Translations under genes and position numbers: made by a program
Notes under the pieces: model-generated
What the model saw: the letters and a program-made list of their open reading frames with translations, nothing else
Told to the model about the DNA's origin: nothing
Databases searched by the model: none
Shown: positions 17,177 to 25,552 of the stretch, piece by piece
Layout of the letters: each line of letters begins with the position of its first letter
How positions within the stretch are numbered: position 1 is the first letter of the stretch
Assembly: GCF_011604685.1 (NCBI RefSeq)
Contig: NZ_CP050063.1
Span: forward strand, 7,233,001 to 7,297,000
Source: Spirosoma aureum
GTDB taxonomy: Bacteria > Bacteroidota > Bacteroidia > Cytophagales > Spirosomataceae
Length of the DNA: 64,000 nt
Direction of reading: 5' to 3'

Positions 17177-17434
17177 TTGATAAAAATGCATAATGACCAA
17201 ATCACCGCTCTGGATTTCGAATTAAACCGTTACAATTCCCGGTTAGTGGACGATGAAAGCAATGGTAAGAATATTCTCACTGCGGATGTTGATGGAACGT
17301 TACTTAGCGAATCGAAACTGTTGGACTTACTGAACCGGTATAGTATTCCTTTTCAGGAAATAACGTTTCGGTATAGAATAAAAAAAATGGGATCAGCGTT
17401 GCAGGGCCGCTATTGGGCCTACTTTCATAAATAA
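17177..17434 (+). CDS. Hypothetical small protein
   Basis: An 85-residue (or 82 if the second Met is used) protein, beginning MIKMHNDQITALDFEL. The middle contains an acidic strand ILTADVDGTLL and a helix ESKLLDLLNRYSIP. The C-terminus is basic and aromatic (RYRIKKMGSALQGRYWAYFHK). The DVDGTL string resembles a HAD-type phosphatase motif, but the rest of that fold is absent, so the resemblance is probably chance. A strong terminator 38 bases beyond the stop supports a real transcript. No family recognised. Confidence 0.5.
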   Translation: MIKMHNDQITALDFELNRYNSRLVDDESNGKNILTADVDGTLLSESKLLDLLNRYSIPFQEITFRYRIKKMGSALQGRYWAYFHK

Positions 17435-17472
17435 CTTTCTAATTCTTAATTAGATCTACTTGTTCTTTAACA

Positions 17473-17509
17473 AAATAAGTCCCGGTTTTCACCGGGACTT
17501 ATTTCTTTT
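17473..17509. terminator. Bidirectional hairpin terminator
   Basis: Perfect 13-base stem (17473-17485 and 17492-17504) with a six-base loop, A-rich on the left and T-rich on the right. It lies between a rightward small gene and a leftward gene and can stop transcription from both. Confidence 0.82.
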
Positions 17510-17573
17510 AGGCCTTTCGCGGAGAAGTGTGCCACGGTTCAAAACCGTGGCACACTTCTCCGCGAAAGGCCTA
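17509..17573. repeat. Palindromic element copy 3 (GTGCCACGG family)
   Basis: Perfect 31-base inverted repeat (17509-17539 and 17543-17573) with only a three-base loop. It shares the outer module AGGCCTTTCGC with copy 2 and the inner core with all copies, but has a different middle module (GGAGAAGT). It lies directly beside the terminator, between two convergent genes. Confidence 0.88.
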
Positions 17574-17579
17574 TTCTTT

Positions 17580-18449
17580 TTATACCGTTAGTTTTTTCAT
17601 GTATTCAGCATCGTTTTTCATGCTGACCATCGGCGATTCCGGATACTCTTCCTGCTCGACAATGAAGTATTTGATACCGCTATCCATAGCCACGCGCAAT
17701 GTCGTCTTGAAATCAACACTCCCCTTGCCAAGGTCATTCTGGACAGGCTTGCCACCTTCCTTTTTGTAATCCTTTATGTGGCAGAGTTCATACCGTTTGC
17801 CGTATTTTTTAAGGTGATCAGTTGTGTCAACCCCAGCCACGTCGATCCAGCACAGGTCTAATTCAAACATGACGTTTTTAGGATCAGTGTTCGCTAACAG
17901 ATACTCCTGAGGGAGTTTGCCATCGAGGGGTTTAAACGAATAATCGTGGTTATGATAACCAAATTTCAGACCGGCCTTGTTTACCTGTTCGCCAACGGTA
18001 TTGAACTGGTCGGCTATTTTTTTCCAGTCGTCAAACGATTTCTGGGGGCCGATATAGGGGCAAAGCAGGTAAGATAAGCCTGCGTCGTGGGCCATTTCAA
18101 TGCTTTTTTTGAGTAGATCCGGTTTATCGGCCTGTCCCCGGTAATCAAAGTGCGTGCTGATCATTTTTACGCCCAGATCATCAAGAAACGATTTGATTTC
18201 TTTAGGCTCCATTCCCCACAAAAAACCCTTCGCTCCACCGAAGCTCTCGAACTGTTTATAGCCCATTTTCGCTAACTCGGTCATAACGCCTTTGGGGTCT
18301 TTAGGCAGTACATCGCGAACGCTGTAAAGTTGTACTCCAAAGGGATTGATGGCCTTAGCAGGCGCACTAGCGAGTAAATCAGATTGGGTAAAGGCAAAAG
18401 CTCCGGCCGTGAGCAGACCAGACTGTTTAAGAAAACTCCGTCTTTGCAT
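17580..18449 (-). CDS. Tat-exported sugar phosphate isomerase/epimerase-like TIM-barrel protein
   Basis: A 289-residue protein with a twin-arginine signal (RRSFLK at residues 3-8, then a hydrophobic stretch to about residue 30). The mature part matches the xylose-isomerase-like TIM barrel (AP endonuclease 2 family): FGVQLYSVRDVL, HFDYRGQ, GYHNHDYSF and FELDLCWIDVAG carry the conserved His, Glu and Asp metal ligands. Such exported proteins in Bacteroidota are thought to act on sugars in the periplasm, but the substrate is unknown. It is monocistronic, with palindromic elements at both sides. Confidence 0.9.
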   Translation of the reverse strand: MQRRSFLKQSGLLTAGAFAFTQSDLLASAPAKAINPFGVQLYSVRDVLPKDPKGVMTELAKMGYKQFESFGGAKGFLWGMEPKEIKSFLDDLGVKMISTHFDYRGQADKPDLLKKSIEMAHDAGLSYLLCPYIGPQKSFDDWKKIADQFNTVGEQVNKAGLKFGYHNHDYSFKPLDGKLPQEYLLANTDPKNVMFELDLCWIDVAGVDTTDHLKKYGKRYELCHIKDYKKEGGKPVQNDLGKGSVDFKTTLRVAMDSGIKYFIVEQEEYPESPMVSMKNDAEYMKKLTV

Positions 18450-18536
18450 GATAGAAAATTGTTTGCGGCTTTAGAACGCAAAGATGGGGTGGTTTTATAA
18501 AAATATATCAGGAAATATTTTTAGGACTTTCGCTCT

Positions 18537-18583
18537 CAATCGGAAGCGTGCCACTGTTTTGAACCGTGGCACGCTTCCGATTG
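18537..18583. repeat. Palindromic element copy 4 (GTGCCACGG family)
   Basis: Inverted repeat with 22-base arms (18537-18558 and 18562-18583), one mismatch (a T inside the core) and a three-base loop. The left flank keeps the outer module AGGACTTTCGC, but the right flank does not pair with it, so this copy looks partly decayed. It sits five bases beyond the stop codon of the FAN1-like gene. Confidence 0.82.
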
Positions 18584-18587
18584 GGTT

Positions 18588-20315
18588 CTACAGCTCCCAA
18601 ATGACACGCACAACTTTGCCGTGTACACCAATAGTCTGAAAAAACTCCAGCCAGTGAAGCTGTTGTGGACCCAGATGGTCAGTGGGTGATTTTACTTCCA
18701 CGAAATCATATTGTCCCTGCTCATTCCAGACCAGTAGGTCCGGAAAACCGCGCGTATGTTCACGAACGTTACGGGCCATCTCAAGCAAAATCAGTCTTAG
18801 CTGATCAACATCGAGCAAATCGATCATCCGTTTGACGAGCGTCATCAGTTCATCGGACCAATCGACCAACACGTTGGTAATGCCATATTTAGCGTTGAAC
18901 ATCCGGCCCGTATGCCGTCGCCAGTCATCTTTTGTTTCGAGCTCCCAGAGTCGTTTTTTTAGCAGATCCTCCCGCTTGAGGTAAAAGTCAGGAAGATAAA
19001 AATCGGACGGAGCCCGTTGCAGCGGATGGTGAATAGCCTGCACATTGGCATCGTAAATGATGTCCCAAAAGACAAGCCCAAATAGTCCGCGCCAGGGATA
19101 ATTTTCGGTAAAAGCCGCGTCGTAGCCCTGTTCCAGGTAATCATTCATCACCCCCGCTTCGACATGATGTCGGTAAGCAGCCGGGATATTCACACTTTCG
19201 GCATCGGACAAAAAACGAGTTGTGGCTTTACGGGTACGTTTCTTTTCGCCGACGCCCAGAATTTTGTTGCGAAAATCAGTAGCAAAGTAGCGTTCTTCTG
19301 CATTCAGTGGGCTGACGGCAATTTCGTCGCAGAGGGCCAGCGCTTCATCAATGGAGCCATTTTTGAATAATAACCGTACTCGTCGTTCCCGCGCCGGTAC
19401 GTGGTCGGAGAGTTCATAAACAGCGAGTGCCTGTTCCGGCAATTTCTGCCGTTCCAGATAACCACCCACACGAACAATGAGCTTCTGATAGCCAGGAATA
19501 GCTATTTTGGTCAGTTCGGGCCTGGTTTCATTCCAATTCAGAAACCAGTTATAAATATCTTCTGCGGGCGTTTCGGCTTGTTTAAGCTCATAAAACTCTT
19601 CGTAGGTCAGTGAGATCAGTAGCTTGTCTTCAACTTCTTTACGAGTTCGAAAACGGGCCGTTAGCTTACTTTCATCATACCGTTCAAAATTGACCATACC
19701 CAGATCGCGCACCACAAACTCGGTCATATTGCCACTCCGGTTGCCAAAAAACAGGTATTTAAACATCATACCTTCGGCCTCAAAGTTCATCTTAACGACC
19801 GTTTCGTGCGTAGTCAGGCCACCGACAATTTCGCCAAAATCGAGCTCGCGCAGGGCATACCGAACAACGCCATCTTTCTTTTCTTTGCCCAGTGGCTTAA
19901 TTTCTTCCGGCTCCAGTGGTAGAAGCTCAAGCAGCTCGGGTTTTGTAAAAACATCCAGTACAGCCTCCCCCCTATTGCTATGATGAGCCGCCAGTCGTTC
20001 GATAAATCCAGCGGTTATTAATTCACCAACAGCCGCCGGTAGGTCATTTATTTCGTTATACTGTAGCTTGTTAATACGAAAAAAGAGTCCTTTGCGGTTG
20101 CTGAATCGGACATAAAGGCACTGGGCATCGATACTTAAGGCGTCAAACCGCCGTACGAAATCCCACTCTGCCTCGTTTAATAAGCTGCCGTACAGGCGTT
20201 TGACAAAATCCAGCACGTAGCGGAAATTGTCGAGGTAATACCGGGGCGTAAGAATAACTTTCTGGCGTCCAACCATCTGTCTTATGGTGATGCACGTTTC
20301 CGTGGAAACCCGCAA
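18588..20315 (-). CDS. VRR-NUC domain nuclease, FAN1-like
   Basis: A 575-residue protein matching bacterial FAN1-type nucleases in length and layout: an N-terminal SAP/helical region, a TPR-like middle (EQALAVYELSDHVPARERR) and a C-terminal VRR-NUC domain. The PD-(D/E)XK motif is intact: GFPDLLVW with Asp526, then FVEVKSP with Glu540 and Lys542, then PQQLHWLEFF. FAN1 is a structure-selective nuclease acting in interstrand crosslink repair. The start could be the Met at 20315 or the one at 20276. The gene is divergent from a pair of membrane-protein genes, only 58 bases apart. Confidence 0.88.
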   Translation of the reverse strand: MRVSTETCITIRQMVGRQKVILTPRYYLDNFRYVLDFVKRLYGSLLNEAEWDFVRRFDALSIDAQCLYVRFSNRKGLFFRINKLQYNEINDLPAAVGELITAGFIERLAAHHSNRGEAVLDVFTKPELLELLPLEPEEIKPLGKEKKDGVVRYALRELDFGEIVGGLTTHETVVKMNFEAEGMMFKYLFFGNRSGNMTEFVVRDLGMVNFERYDESKLTARFRTRKEVEDKLLISLTYEEFYELKQAETPAEDIYNWFLNWNETRPELTKIAIPGYQKLIVRVGGYLERQKLPEQALAVYELSDHVPARERRVRLLFKNGSIDEALALCDEIAVSPLNAEERYFATDFRNKILGVGEKKRTRKATTRFLSDAESVNIPAAYRHHVEAGVMNDYLEQGYDAAFTENYPWRGLFGLVFWDIIYDANVQAIHHPLQRAPSDFYLPDFYLKREDLLKKRLWELETKDDWRRHTGRMFNAKYGITNVLVDWSDELMTLVKRMIDLLDVDQLRLILLEMARNVREHTRGFPDLLVWNEQGQYDFVEVKSPTDHLGPQQLHWLEFFQTIGVHGKVVRVIWEL

Positions 20316-20373
20316 TAATTAGTCAATACCATGGGTTTTCACCCGTATTATAAGAACAAAAAAACAGTCATTT

Positions 20374-21345
20374 ATGTCCCCAGCTGACGTTCTTAACGAG
20401 TTAGAGAAACAAGGTATTTTGCTAAACGGGCAGCAAGATAAAATCAGTGATTTTGAGCAGAAACGACCATTCTCGTTGCACTGGGAATTGCGTTCATTGC
20501 TTTATGTTGGCATTTTGTTACTGAGCTCGGGCCTTGGCCTGCTCGTCTATGACAACTTCGACCAGATAGGGCATAGTGCACTGCTCACAGCTATGGCAAT
20601 TGCCTGCGCAGCCTGCTTTCTGTTTGCCTGGCGATTCAGGCCGGAATGGACAGTGAACCAGACAAAAAATCGTTCGCCCTATGGCGATTATTCGCTTCTG
20701 CTGGCCTGTCTGTTGTTTCTGACACTCGAAGGGTATGCCCAGTATCAATACACCATTTTTGGCACCCGCTATGGATTGGTAACTCTGCTTCCGGCTTTGC
20801 TGTTTTTGCCACTGGCTTATCGTTTCGATCATCGGGGGGTGTTAAGCATGGCTCTTGCCGCGCTTGTTTCGTGGGTTGGTGTTACGGTACGTCCCCTTGA
20901 GCTGTATTTCAAAACTAACTTTTTTGATCGCGAAACGGTCTTCTCGGCGATTGCCCTGGCGCTTGTGCTCATCGGGGTGTCATTTGGTTTAGAGCGCCAG
21001 CGTATTAAACCTCATTTTGCCTATACCTATCTGACTATTGCGGGCAATTTGCTGCTGATTGCTCTGTTAGGCGGGTTATTCAATTTCGAGGAATTACGCC
21101 TTTGGTTTGCGTTGGGTCTTGCGGTAGCCTGTATCATCCTCGATCAATACGCCAGGCGCACCAAGTCGTTTGTGTTTCTGCTCATGAGTGCGGTATACGG
21201 TTACATTGGCGTCACATATTTATTTTTCCACTATATCAGCCCCCAAAACTGGTCTGATGGTTTATATTACTGGTATTTCATTCTGACAGGCATTGCGCTG
21301 GTAGCCTACCTGATGAGTCAGATTCCTAAACGAAGTAACGCATGA
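20374..21345 (+). CDS. DUF2157-family integral membrane protein
   Basis: A 323-residue protein. The short N-terminal soluble helix region (DVLNELEKQGIL) and the following eight or nine membrane helices starting with LRSLLYVGILLLSSGLGLLVYDNF match the DUF2157 family, whose function is unknown. Basic residues mark cytoplasmic loops (YARRTKS; QIPKRSNA at the end). Its stop overlaps the start of the next gene by four bases (ATGA), so the two are translationally coupled and probably form a complex. Confidence 0.82.
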   Translation: MSPADVLNELEKQGILLNGQQDKISDFEQKRPFSLHWELRSLLYVGILLLSSGLGLLVYDNFDQIGHSALLTAMAIACAACFLFAWRFRPEWTVNQTKNRSPYGDYSLLLACLLFLTLEGYAQYQYTIFGTRYGLVTLLPALLFLPLAYRFDHRGVLSMALAALVSWVGVTVRPLELYFKTNFFDRETVFSAIALALVLIGVSFGLERQRIKPHFAYTYLTIAGNLLLIALLGGLFNFEELRLWFALGLAVACIILDQYARRTKSFVFLLMSAVYGYIGVTYLFFHYISPQNWSDGLYYWYFILTGIALVAYLMSQIPKRSNA

Positions 21346-22529
21346 AAGCCTATAACGAAGCGTGGATTTATAACCGCACTATAATCGATCAGGCCGAACG
21401 CTGGTATCGCAAACGCTTATTGTCTGATAAACAGATAGCTGCTGTTCGACAGGCCTATCCCGTTGATTTCCGCCAGACAAATGCTTTTATCGAAATCGGG
21501 CTGTTCTTATTTACAACCGTTGCCATTTTGGGTAGTTATTTATTGCCTGCCAGCTTTTTCTCAATGTTGCTGAACAATCAGACTGTTTATGGTCTGTTCA
21601 ATAGCGCTTTCGGCGTCGTGGTGGGTATTGTTGGCCATCAACTCATCAATAAGCGTTCCCTCTATCGAAATGGAATCGATAATGCCTTTGTCGTTACATT
21701 AGCCGGATTTCTGGCATTTGGTTTTAACCAGTTGCTGCCAAATGGCTTATCCATCTCAACACATTGTTTGCTGACCTTACCCTTGCTGCTGACCGTGCTG
21801 TGGTACTATGGCGACACACTGATTGCATTCTTTACGCTGGCCACCTTCTACACCTTTGTCTTCGACGGCCTCTTGCAATTCAGTTGGGGAAGAGGGGCAC
21901 TGCCTTTTGTGATGATGACCGTATCTGGGCTATTGTATTTTCTGGCCCGAAACCCAAACTTACTATGGTCGAAGTCGCCCATTCGTGAGGCCTATTATGC
22001 CGATCCACAGAATCTGGTTCAATGGGTTACGCTGATTGTTTTAGCGGCAAGCGGAAATTACTTCGTGGTTCGTGAATTAAACGGTCTTCTACTGAAACCT
22101 AGTCCAGCCCATGCGCCGGAAATCGACCTGTCTTTCCTGTTCTGGACGCTAACCTTTGCCATTCCGATCACGTATTTGTGGCAGGGATTACAGAAGAAAG
22201 ATCGAATGTTGTTAATTCTGGGTGTATTGGGCCTGATTGCAGGCGTCATGACGTTTCATGACTATTTTGCGCTTGTACCGCTCAATATGGCCCTAACAAT
22301 TGGCGGACTCACCCTGATCGGGCTTGCGGTGCTTGGTATCCGTTATTTCCGGCAACCTAAACATGGGTTTACCGATGCGCCGGACGATGATTCACCGGAT
22401 GAATTTTTCGTCAATACGGAGGCATTAACGGCGATTCAGGCCACGGCCAATACGCATCACAACACAAATGATGATGTTCGATTTGGGGGAGGATCGTTTG
22501 GCGGAGCAGGAAGTGAGGGGAAGTATTGA
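21342..22529 (+). CDS. Integral membrane protein coupled to DUF2157
   Basis: A 395-residue protein with an N-terminal amphipathic region (EAWIYNRTIIDQAERWYRKR), ten or so membrane helices, and a soluble acidic C-terminal segment. That segment includes DAPDDDSPDEFFVNTEALTA and ends in a glycine-rich tail (FGGGSFGGAGSEGKY). The tail resembles those seen on other GF-rich membrane-associated proteins. No enzymatic motif is visible. Coupling with the upstream DUF2157 gene suggests a two-subunit membrane assembly. I cannot name the family. Confidence 0.8.
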   Translation: MKAYNEAWIYNRTIIDQAERWYRKRLLSDKQIAAVRQAYPVDFRQTNAFIEIGLFLFTTVAILGSYLLPASFFSMLLNNQTVYGLFNSAFGVVVGIVGHQLINKRSLYRNGIDNAFVVTLAGFLAFGFNQLLPNGLSISTHCLLTLPLLLTVLWYYGDTLIAFFTLATFYTFVFDGLLQFSWGRGALPFVMMTVSGLLYFLARNPNLLWSKSPIREAYYADPQNLVQWVTLIVLAASGNYFVVRELNGLLLKPSPAHAPEIDLSFLFWTLTFAIPITYLWQGLQKKDRMLLILGVLGLIAGVMTFHDYFALVPLNMALTIGGLTLIGLAVLGIRYFRQPKHGFTDAPDDDSPDEFFVNTEALTAIQATANTHHNTNDDVRFGGGSFGGAGSEGKY

Positions 22530-22560
22530 TATATCCTGCCCGCTTCTGCCGAAAAACCGC

Positions 22561-22568
22561 TAAGTTTG
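22561..22568 (+). promoter_or_regulatory. Candidate -7 element for pgk
   Basis: TAAGTTTG matches the Bacteroidota -7 consensus TAnnTTTG, 32 bases before the pgk ATG. No clear -33 TTTG was found at the expected spacing, so this is a partial match. Confidence 0.45.
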
Positions 22569-22599
22569 GCCCCGCAAACCAACGACCATACGCAGTCGC

Positions 22600-23787
22600 A
22601 TGAAAACCGTAGATTCTTATAACTTCGCTGGTAAGAAAGCCCTCGTTCGGGTAGACTTCAACGTTCCGCTCGATAAAGAGTTCAACATCACTGACGATAC
22701 TCGCATTAAAGCGACCATACCAACCGTCCTGAAAATTGTGAATGACGGTGGGTCCGCCATCCTGATGTCGCACCTTGGTCGGCCGAAGGGTGGCCCTGAA
22801 GAAAAATATTCACTCAAACATTTGTTGCCTGCGCTGAAAGAAGCGTTTGGTCGCGATGTAAAATTTGCGGATGATTGCATTGGTCAGTCAGCTACCGATC
22901 TGGCGGCCAGCCTTCAACCTGGCGAAATTCTTCTGCTCGAAAACCTGCGTTTTTATAAAGAGGAAGAAAAAGGTGATGTTGCATTCGCTGAAAAACTGTC
23001 GAAACTCGGCGACGTCTGGGTTAACGATGCCTTCGGAACCGCTCACCGCGCTCACGCCAGTACGGCGGTTATGGGCCAGTTTTTCGAAGATCGCATAGCC
23101 GGTTATGTGATGAAGGCAGAACTGGATAATGCCAAAAAGATTCTGGATGAAGCCGAACGGCCTTTCACGGCGATCATGGGCGGAGCCAAGATTTCTGATA
23201 AAATCCTGATTATCGAAAAACTCCTCGACAATGTCGATAATCTCATCATTGGCGGGGGTATGACTTACACCTTCACCAAAGCACAGGGTGGCCAGATCGG
23301 CAAATCACTGCTCGAAGCCGATAAGCAGGATCTGGCGCTTGAATTGCTCAAAAAAGCAGAAGAAAAGGGAGTAAAGATTTATATGCCGGTCGACAATGTT
23401 TGCGCGGATAGTTTTTCAAACGATGCGAACCGCCAAACGGTAGCTACTGGCTTTATTCCTGATGGATGGGAAGGACTGGATATTGGTCCTGAGACCGTTA
23501 AGTTATTTACGGACGTTGTTCTCAATTCGAAAACCATTCTCTGGAACGGCCCGATGGGCGTATTCGAATTTCCAAATTTCGCCATTGGCACCGATGCCAT
23601 CGCCAAAGCTGTTGTGAAAGCTACTGAAGAAAACGGTGCGTTCTCACTCATCGGGGGTGGTGATTCAGCTTCTGCGGTTAATCAGGCTGGCTACGGCGAC
23701 CGGGTGAGCTACGTATCGACTGGTGGCGGTGCGCTTCTGGAGTATATGGAAGGTAAAGTGCTGCCAGGAGTAGCCGCGCTGGAGTAG
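22600..23787 (+). CDS. pgk: Phosphoglycerate kinase
   Basis: A 395-residue glycolytic enzyme interconverting 1,3-bisphosphoglycerate plus ADP with 3-phosphoglycerate plus ATP. The substrate-binding motif RVDFNVP is at 17-23 and SHLGRPKGG at 57-65. [51 protein letters not shown] and GGGDSASAV all appear in family order. Length is standard. It is transcribed alone and followed by a terminator. Confidence 0.99.
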   Translation: MKTVDSYNFAGKKALVRVDFNVPLDKEFNITDDTRIKATIPTVLKIVNDGGSAILMSHLGRPKGGPEEKYSLKHLLPALKEAFGRDVKFADDCIGQSATDLAASLQPGEILLLENLRFYKEEEKGDVAFAEKLSKLGDVWVNDAFGTAHRAHASTAVMGQFFEDRIAGYVMKAELDNAKKILDEAERPFTAIMGGAKISDKILIIEKLLDNVDNLIIGGGMTYTFTKAQGGQIGKSLLEADKQDLALELLKKAEEKGVKIYMPVDNVCADSFSNDANRQTVATGFIPDGWEGLDIGPETVKLFTDVVLNSKTILWNGPMGVFEFPNFAIGTDAIAKAVVKATEENGAFSLIGGGDSASAVNQAGYGDRVSYVSTGGGALLEYMEGKVLPGVAALE

Positions 23788-23848
23788 AATCAGGCCACGT
23801 AGCATAAAAACGTTTGCCAAATTCTGAAGAGATTATTGCCCTGATGAT

Positions 23849-23893
23849 AGCCTACCGATCGTTTCCAACCACACGATCGGTGGCTTTTTTTTT
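23849..23893 (+). terminator. Terminator of pgk
   Basis: Hairpin AGCC(T)ACCGATCGT / ACGATCGGTGGCT with one bulged base, followed by a run of nine T. It starts about 60 bases after the pgk stop. Confidence 0.88.
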
Positions 23894-23929
23894 GACTTAT
23901 GAGCTCGTGCCTACGGGTCATTGAGCGGT

Positions 23930-24667
23930 TTATAGGGCTAAAACAACAAACTCCACCCGTCGATTCTGTCGTTTGTTTTCTTCCGAATTGTTCGGTGCAG
24001 CCGGTCGTGTATCACCATATCCATTGGCTCGCAGGCGGCTTTCGGCAATGCCCTTTCTGGCCAGATAACTTCGAATAACTTTCGCCCGGTTCTCGGAAAG
24101 TAAGACGTTTAAGCGTCGGTCGCCAACATTGTCGGTATGCCCCGCGATTTCAATGACGAGCCTGGGGGTCGTGATAAGCGTTTTTACCAGTTTGTTCAAC
24201 TGTGGATACGATTCTGACCTCAGTACATAACTACTCTGATCAAAATAAACATTGTCGAGCCGGAAAGTCTGATTAACCTGTAAACCCCTGAATATACTAT
24301 CGGCTTTAGGATCTTCCTTTTCAAGTCGGACGGCATAGCCATAATTGGGGCAGGTATCGCACGAGATGACCATTACTTCTTCCGATTCATAATAACCAGG
24401 TGTTTGTGTTTTTGTGATTACGGTCAACGTATCGGTGCCAGTCAGGACAAATGCATAAGGCTGACCGAGCTGACTTTGCCCGTCAAATTTCCGGTTCGCC
24501 CGTTTTGCGTGTATCTTGAATCTGGCCGGAATCTCTTCCAACGTCTTGCCGTCGATAGCACTAATTGTAAACAACGTCTTTTGCTGTTTAACGGGTGTTT
24601 TTTGCTGCTGACTGTAACCAACTGTAGCGATTGCCAGATAGACGAATAGAATGAGCAGGGCGCGCAT
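23930..24667 (-). CDS. OmpA-family outer-membrane protein
   Basis: A 245-residue exported protein with signal peptide 1-19. The N-terminal half is a beta-rich domain of unknown role that holds a CDTC pair at 103-106. The C-terminal half (about 135-245) is an OmpA peptidoglycan-binding domain with HTDNVG (177-182), LSENRAKVIRSYL, the Arg-binding GYGDTRP and RQNRRVEF (233-240). It should tether the outer membrane to the cell wall. There is no N-terminal lipobox or barrel. It is probably monocistronic. Confidence 0.92.
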   Translation of the reverse strand: MRALLILFVYLAIATVGYSQQQKTPVKQQKTLFTISAIDGKTLEEIPARFKIHAKRANRKFDGQSQLGQPYAFVLTGTDTLTVITKTQTPGYYESEEVMVISCDTCPNYGYAVRLEKEDPKADSIFRGLQVNQTFRLDNVYFDQSSYVLRSESYPQLNKLVKTLITTPRLVIEIAGHTDNVGDRRLNVLLSENRAKVIRSYLARKGIAESRLRANGYGDTRPAAPNNSEENKRQNRRVEFVVLAL

Positions 24668-24783
24668 GGTCGTGTGATTTATAAACCAGATTAACCCTAC
24701 TGCAAATTAAGTGCCGATTTAAGGCACATTGGTTTCTTAAATTCGTGTGAACCTATAAATTAGGCAAATTACGCGCTTATAAT

Positions 24784-24832
24784 ATACCAATGTCCCCTGC
24801 CTCCCTTTTGGAAAGACCGGGGACATTGGTAT
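24784..24832. terminator. Intergenic hairpin downstream of the NTF2-like gene
   Basis: Perfect 14-base stem (24784-24797 and 24819-24832) with a 21-base loop, about 100 bases beyond the stop of the leftward NTF2-like gene. It has no good T-run, so it may be a 3' stabiliser rather than an intrinsic terminator. Confidence 0.5.
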
Positions 24833-24929
24833 GTCAGGCAGCTAATGGGTTGAAATACCGACGCCTGAATAGCATGAACAGACTCATCATGAGCCTTCAA
24901 GGTTGCCTTGAACTATCTGATCGTAGTTA

Positions 24930-25364
24930 CTAAATTTTTACAGCTTGCCGGGCCAGTAATTTCCAATCGCCTTTCTGTTTGACCCATACCAACAGCACGG
25001 CCAGCTTAACTTGTCCGGCCTGTCCCTGGTTATTGGTTTCGCCAGACAGTTTATGACGTACCAGAGCGGTATTCTCCGTAACCGAAATTGTCTGATCGGC
25101 CAGATCAATTGTTTTAAAATCAGATGCACCGCTGATGAGCGCTTCCATAAAGGCAGCCTTATCTTCAATTTTTCCATTCGAGTGCCCATAGCTAAGCTGG
25201 GTTGCGGCAATAGCGTCCAAACCTGCTTTATCAGGATCGATCATCAGCTTGCGAAGCTTTTCAACGGCCTGAGCCACTGCCTGATCCTGATTTTGGGCGA
25301 TGCTTTCAACGGAGATCATCGTGCACAGAGCAACGAGCAAAAACAACAATTTTTTAGCGTACAT
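24930..25364 (-). CDS. Exported NTF2-like (DUF4440/SnoaL-type) protein
   Basis: A 144-residue protein with signal peptide 1-23 (SIAQ site). The mature part follows the NTF2-like cone fold as in DUF4440: helix VEKLRKLMIDPDKAGLDAIAA, then LSYGHSNGKIEDKAAFMEAL, then strands TALVRHKLSG and VKLAVLLVWVKQKGDWKLLARQ. The Trp-Lys-Leu-Leu-Ala-Arg-Gln ending is typical of these proteins. Ligand or reaction unknown. It lies about 190 bases downstream of SusD 2 and might be part of that locus, though a hairpin separates them. Confidence 0.85.
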   Translation of the reverse strand: MYAKKLLFLLVALCTMISVESIAQNQDQAVAQAVEKLRKLMIDPDKAGLDAIAATQLSYGHSNGKIEDKAAFMEALISGASDFKTIDLADQTISVTENTALVRHKLSGETNNQGQAGQVKLAVLLVWVKQKGDWKLLARQAVKI

Positions 25365-25467
25365 CTTTCTTGCGTTTTAAATGTATGAACCCCGACGGAT
25401 TGGAAATCGGAAGGTTTCAGCGCTAAAAGTCCGTTCGCCTTTATTGTTTACTTACGTTGACCGCTAT

Positions 25468-25537
25468 TGGTTCGTCCCGGTTGGATAGTGGATACGTTAT
25501 CCTTTAACGCTCCCTCCTACCCAACCGAAACGAACCA
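25468..25537 (-). terminator. Hairpin downstream of susCD pair 2
   Basis: Seventeen-base stem (25468-25484 and 25521-25537). The two non-Watson-Crick positions form G-U pairs only when the minus strand is transcribed, which fits an RNA structure at the 3' end of the SusD 2 message 16 bases after its stop. There is no strong U-tract. Confidence 0.6.
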
Positions 25538-25552
25538 GTGGCCAAATTGACG

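Noticed and set aside
17177..17434. HAD phosphatase from the DVDGTL string
   Set aside because: The remaining HAD motifs are absent and the protein is too short for the fold.
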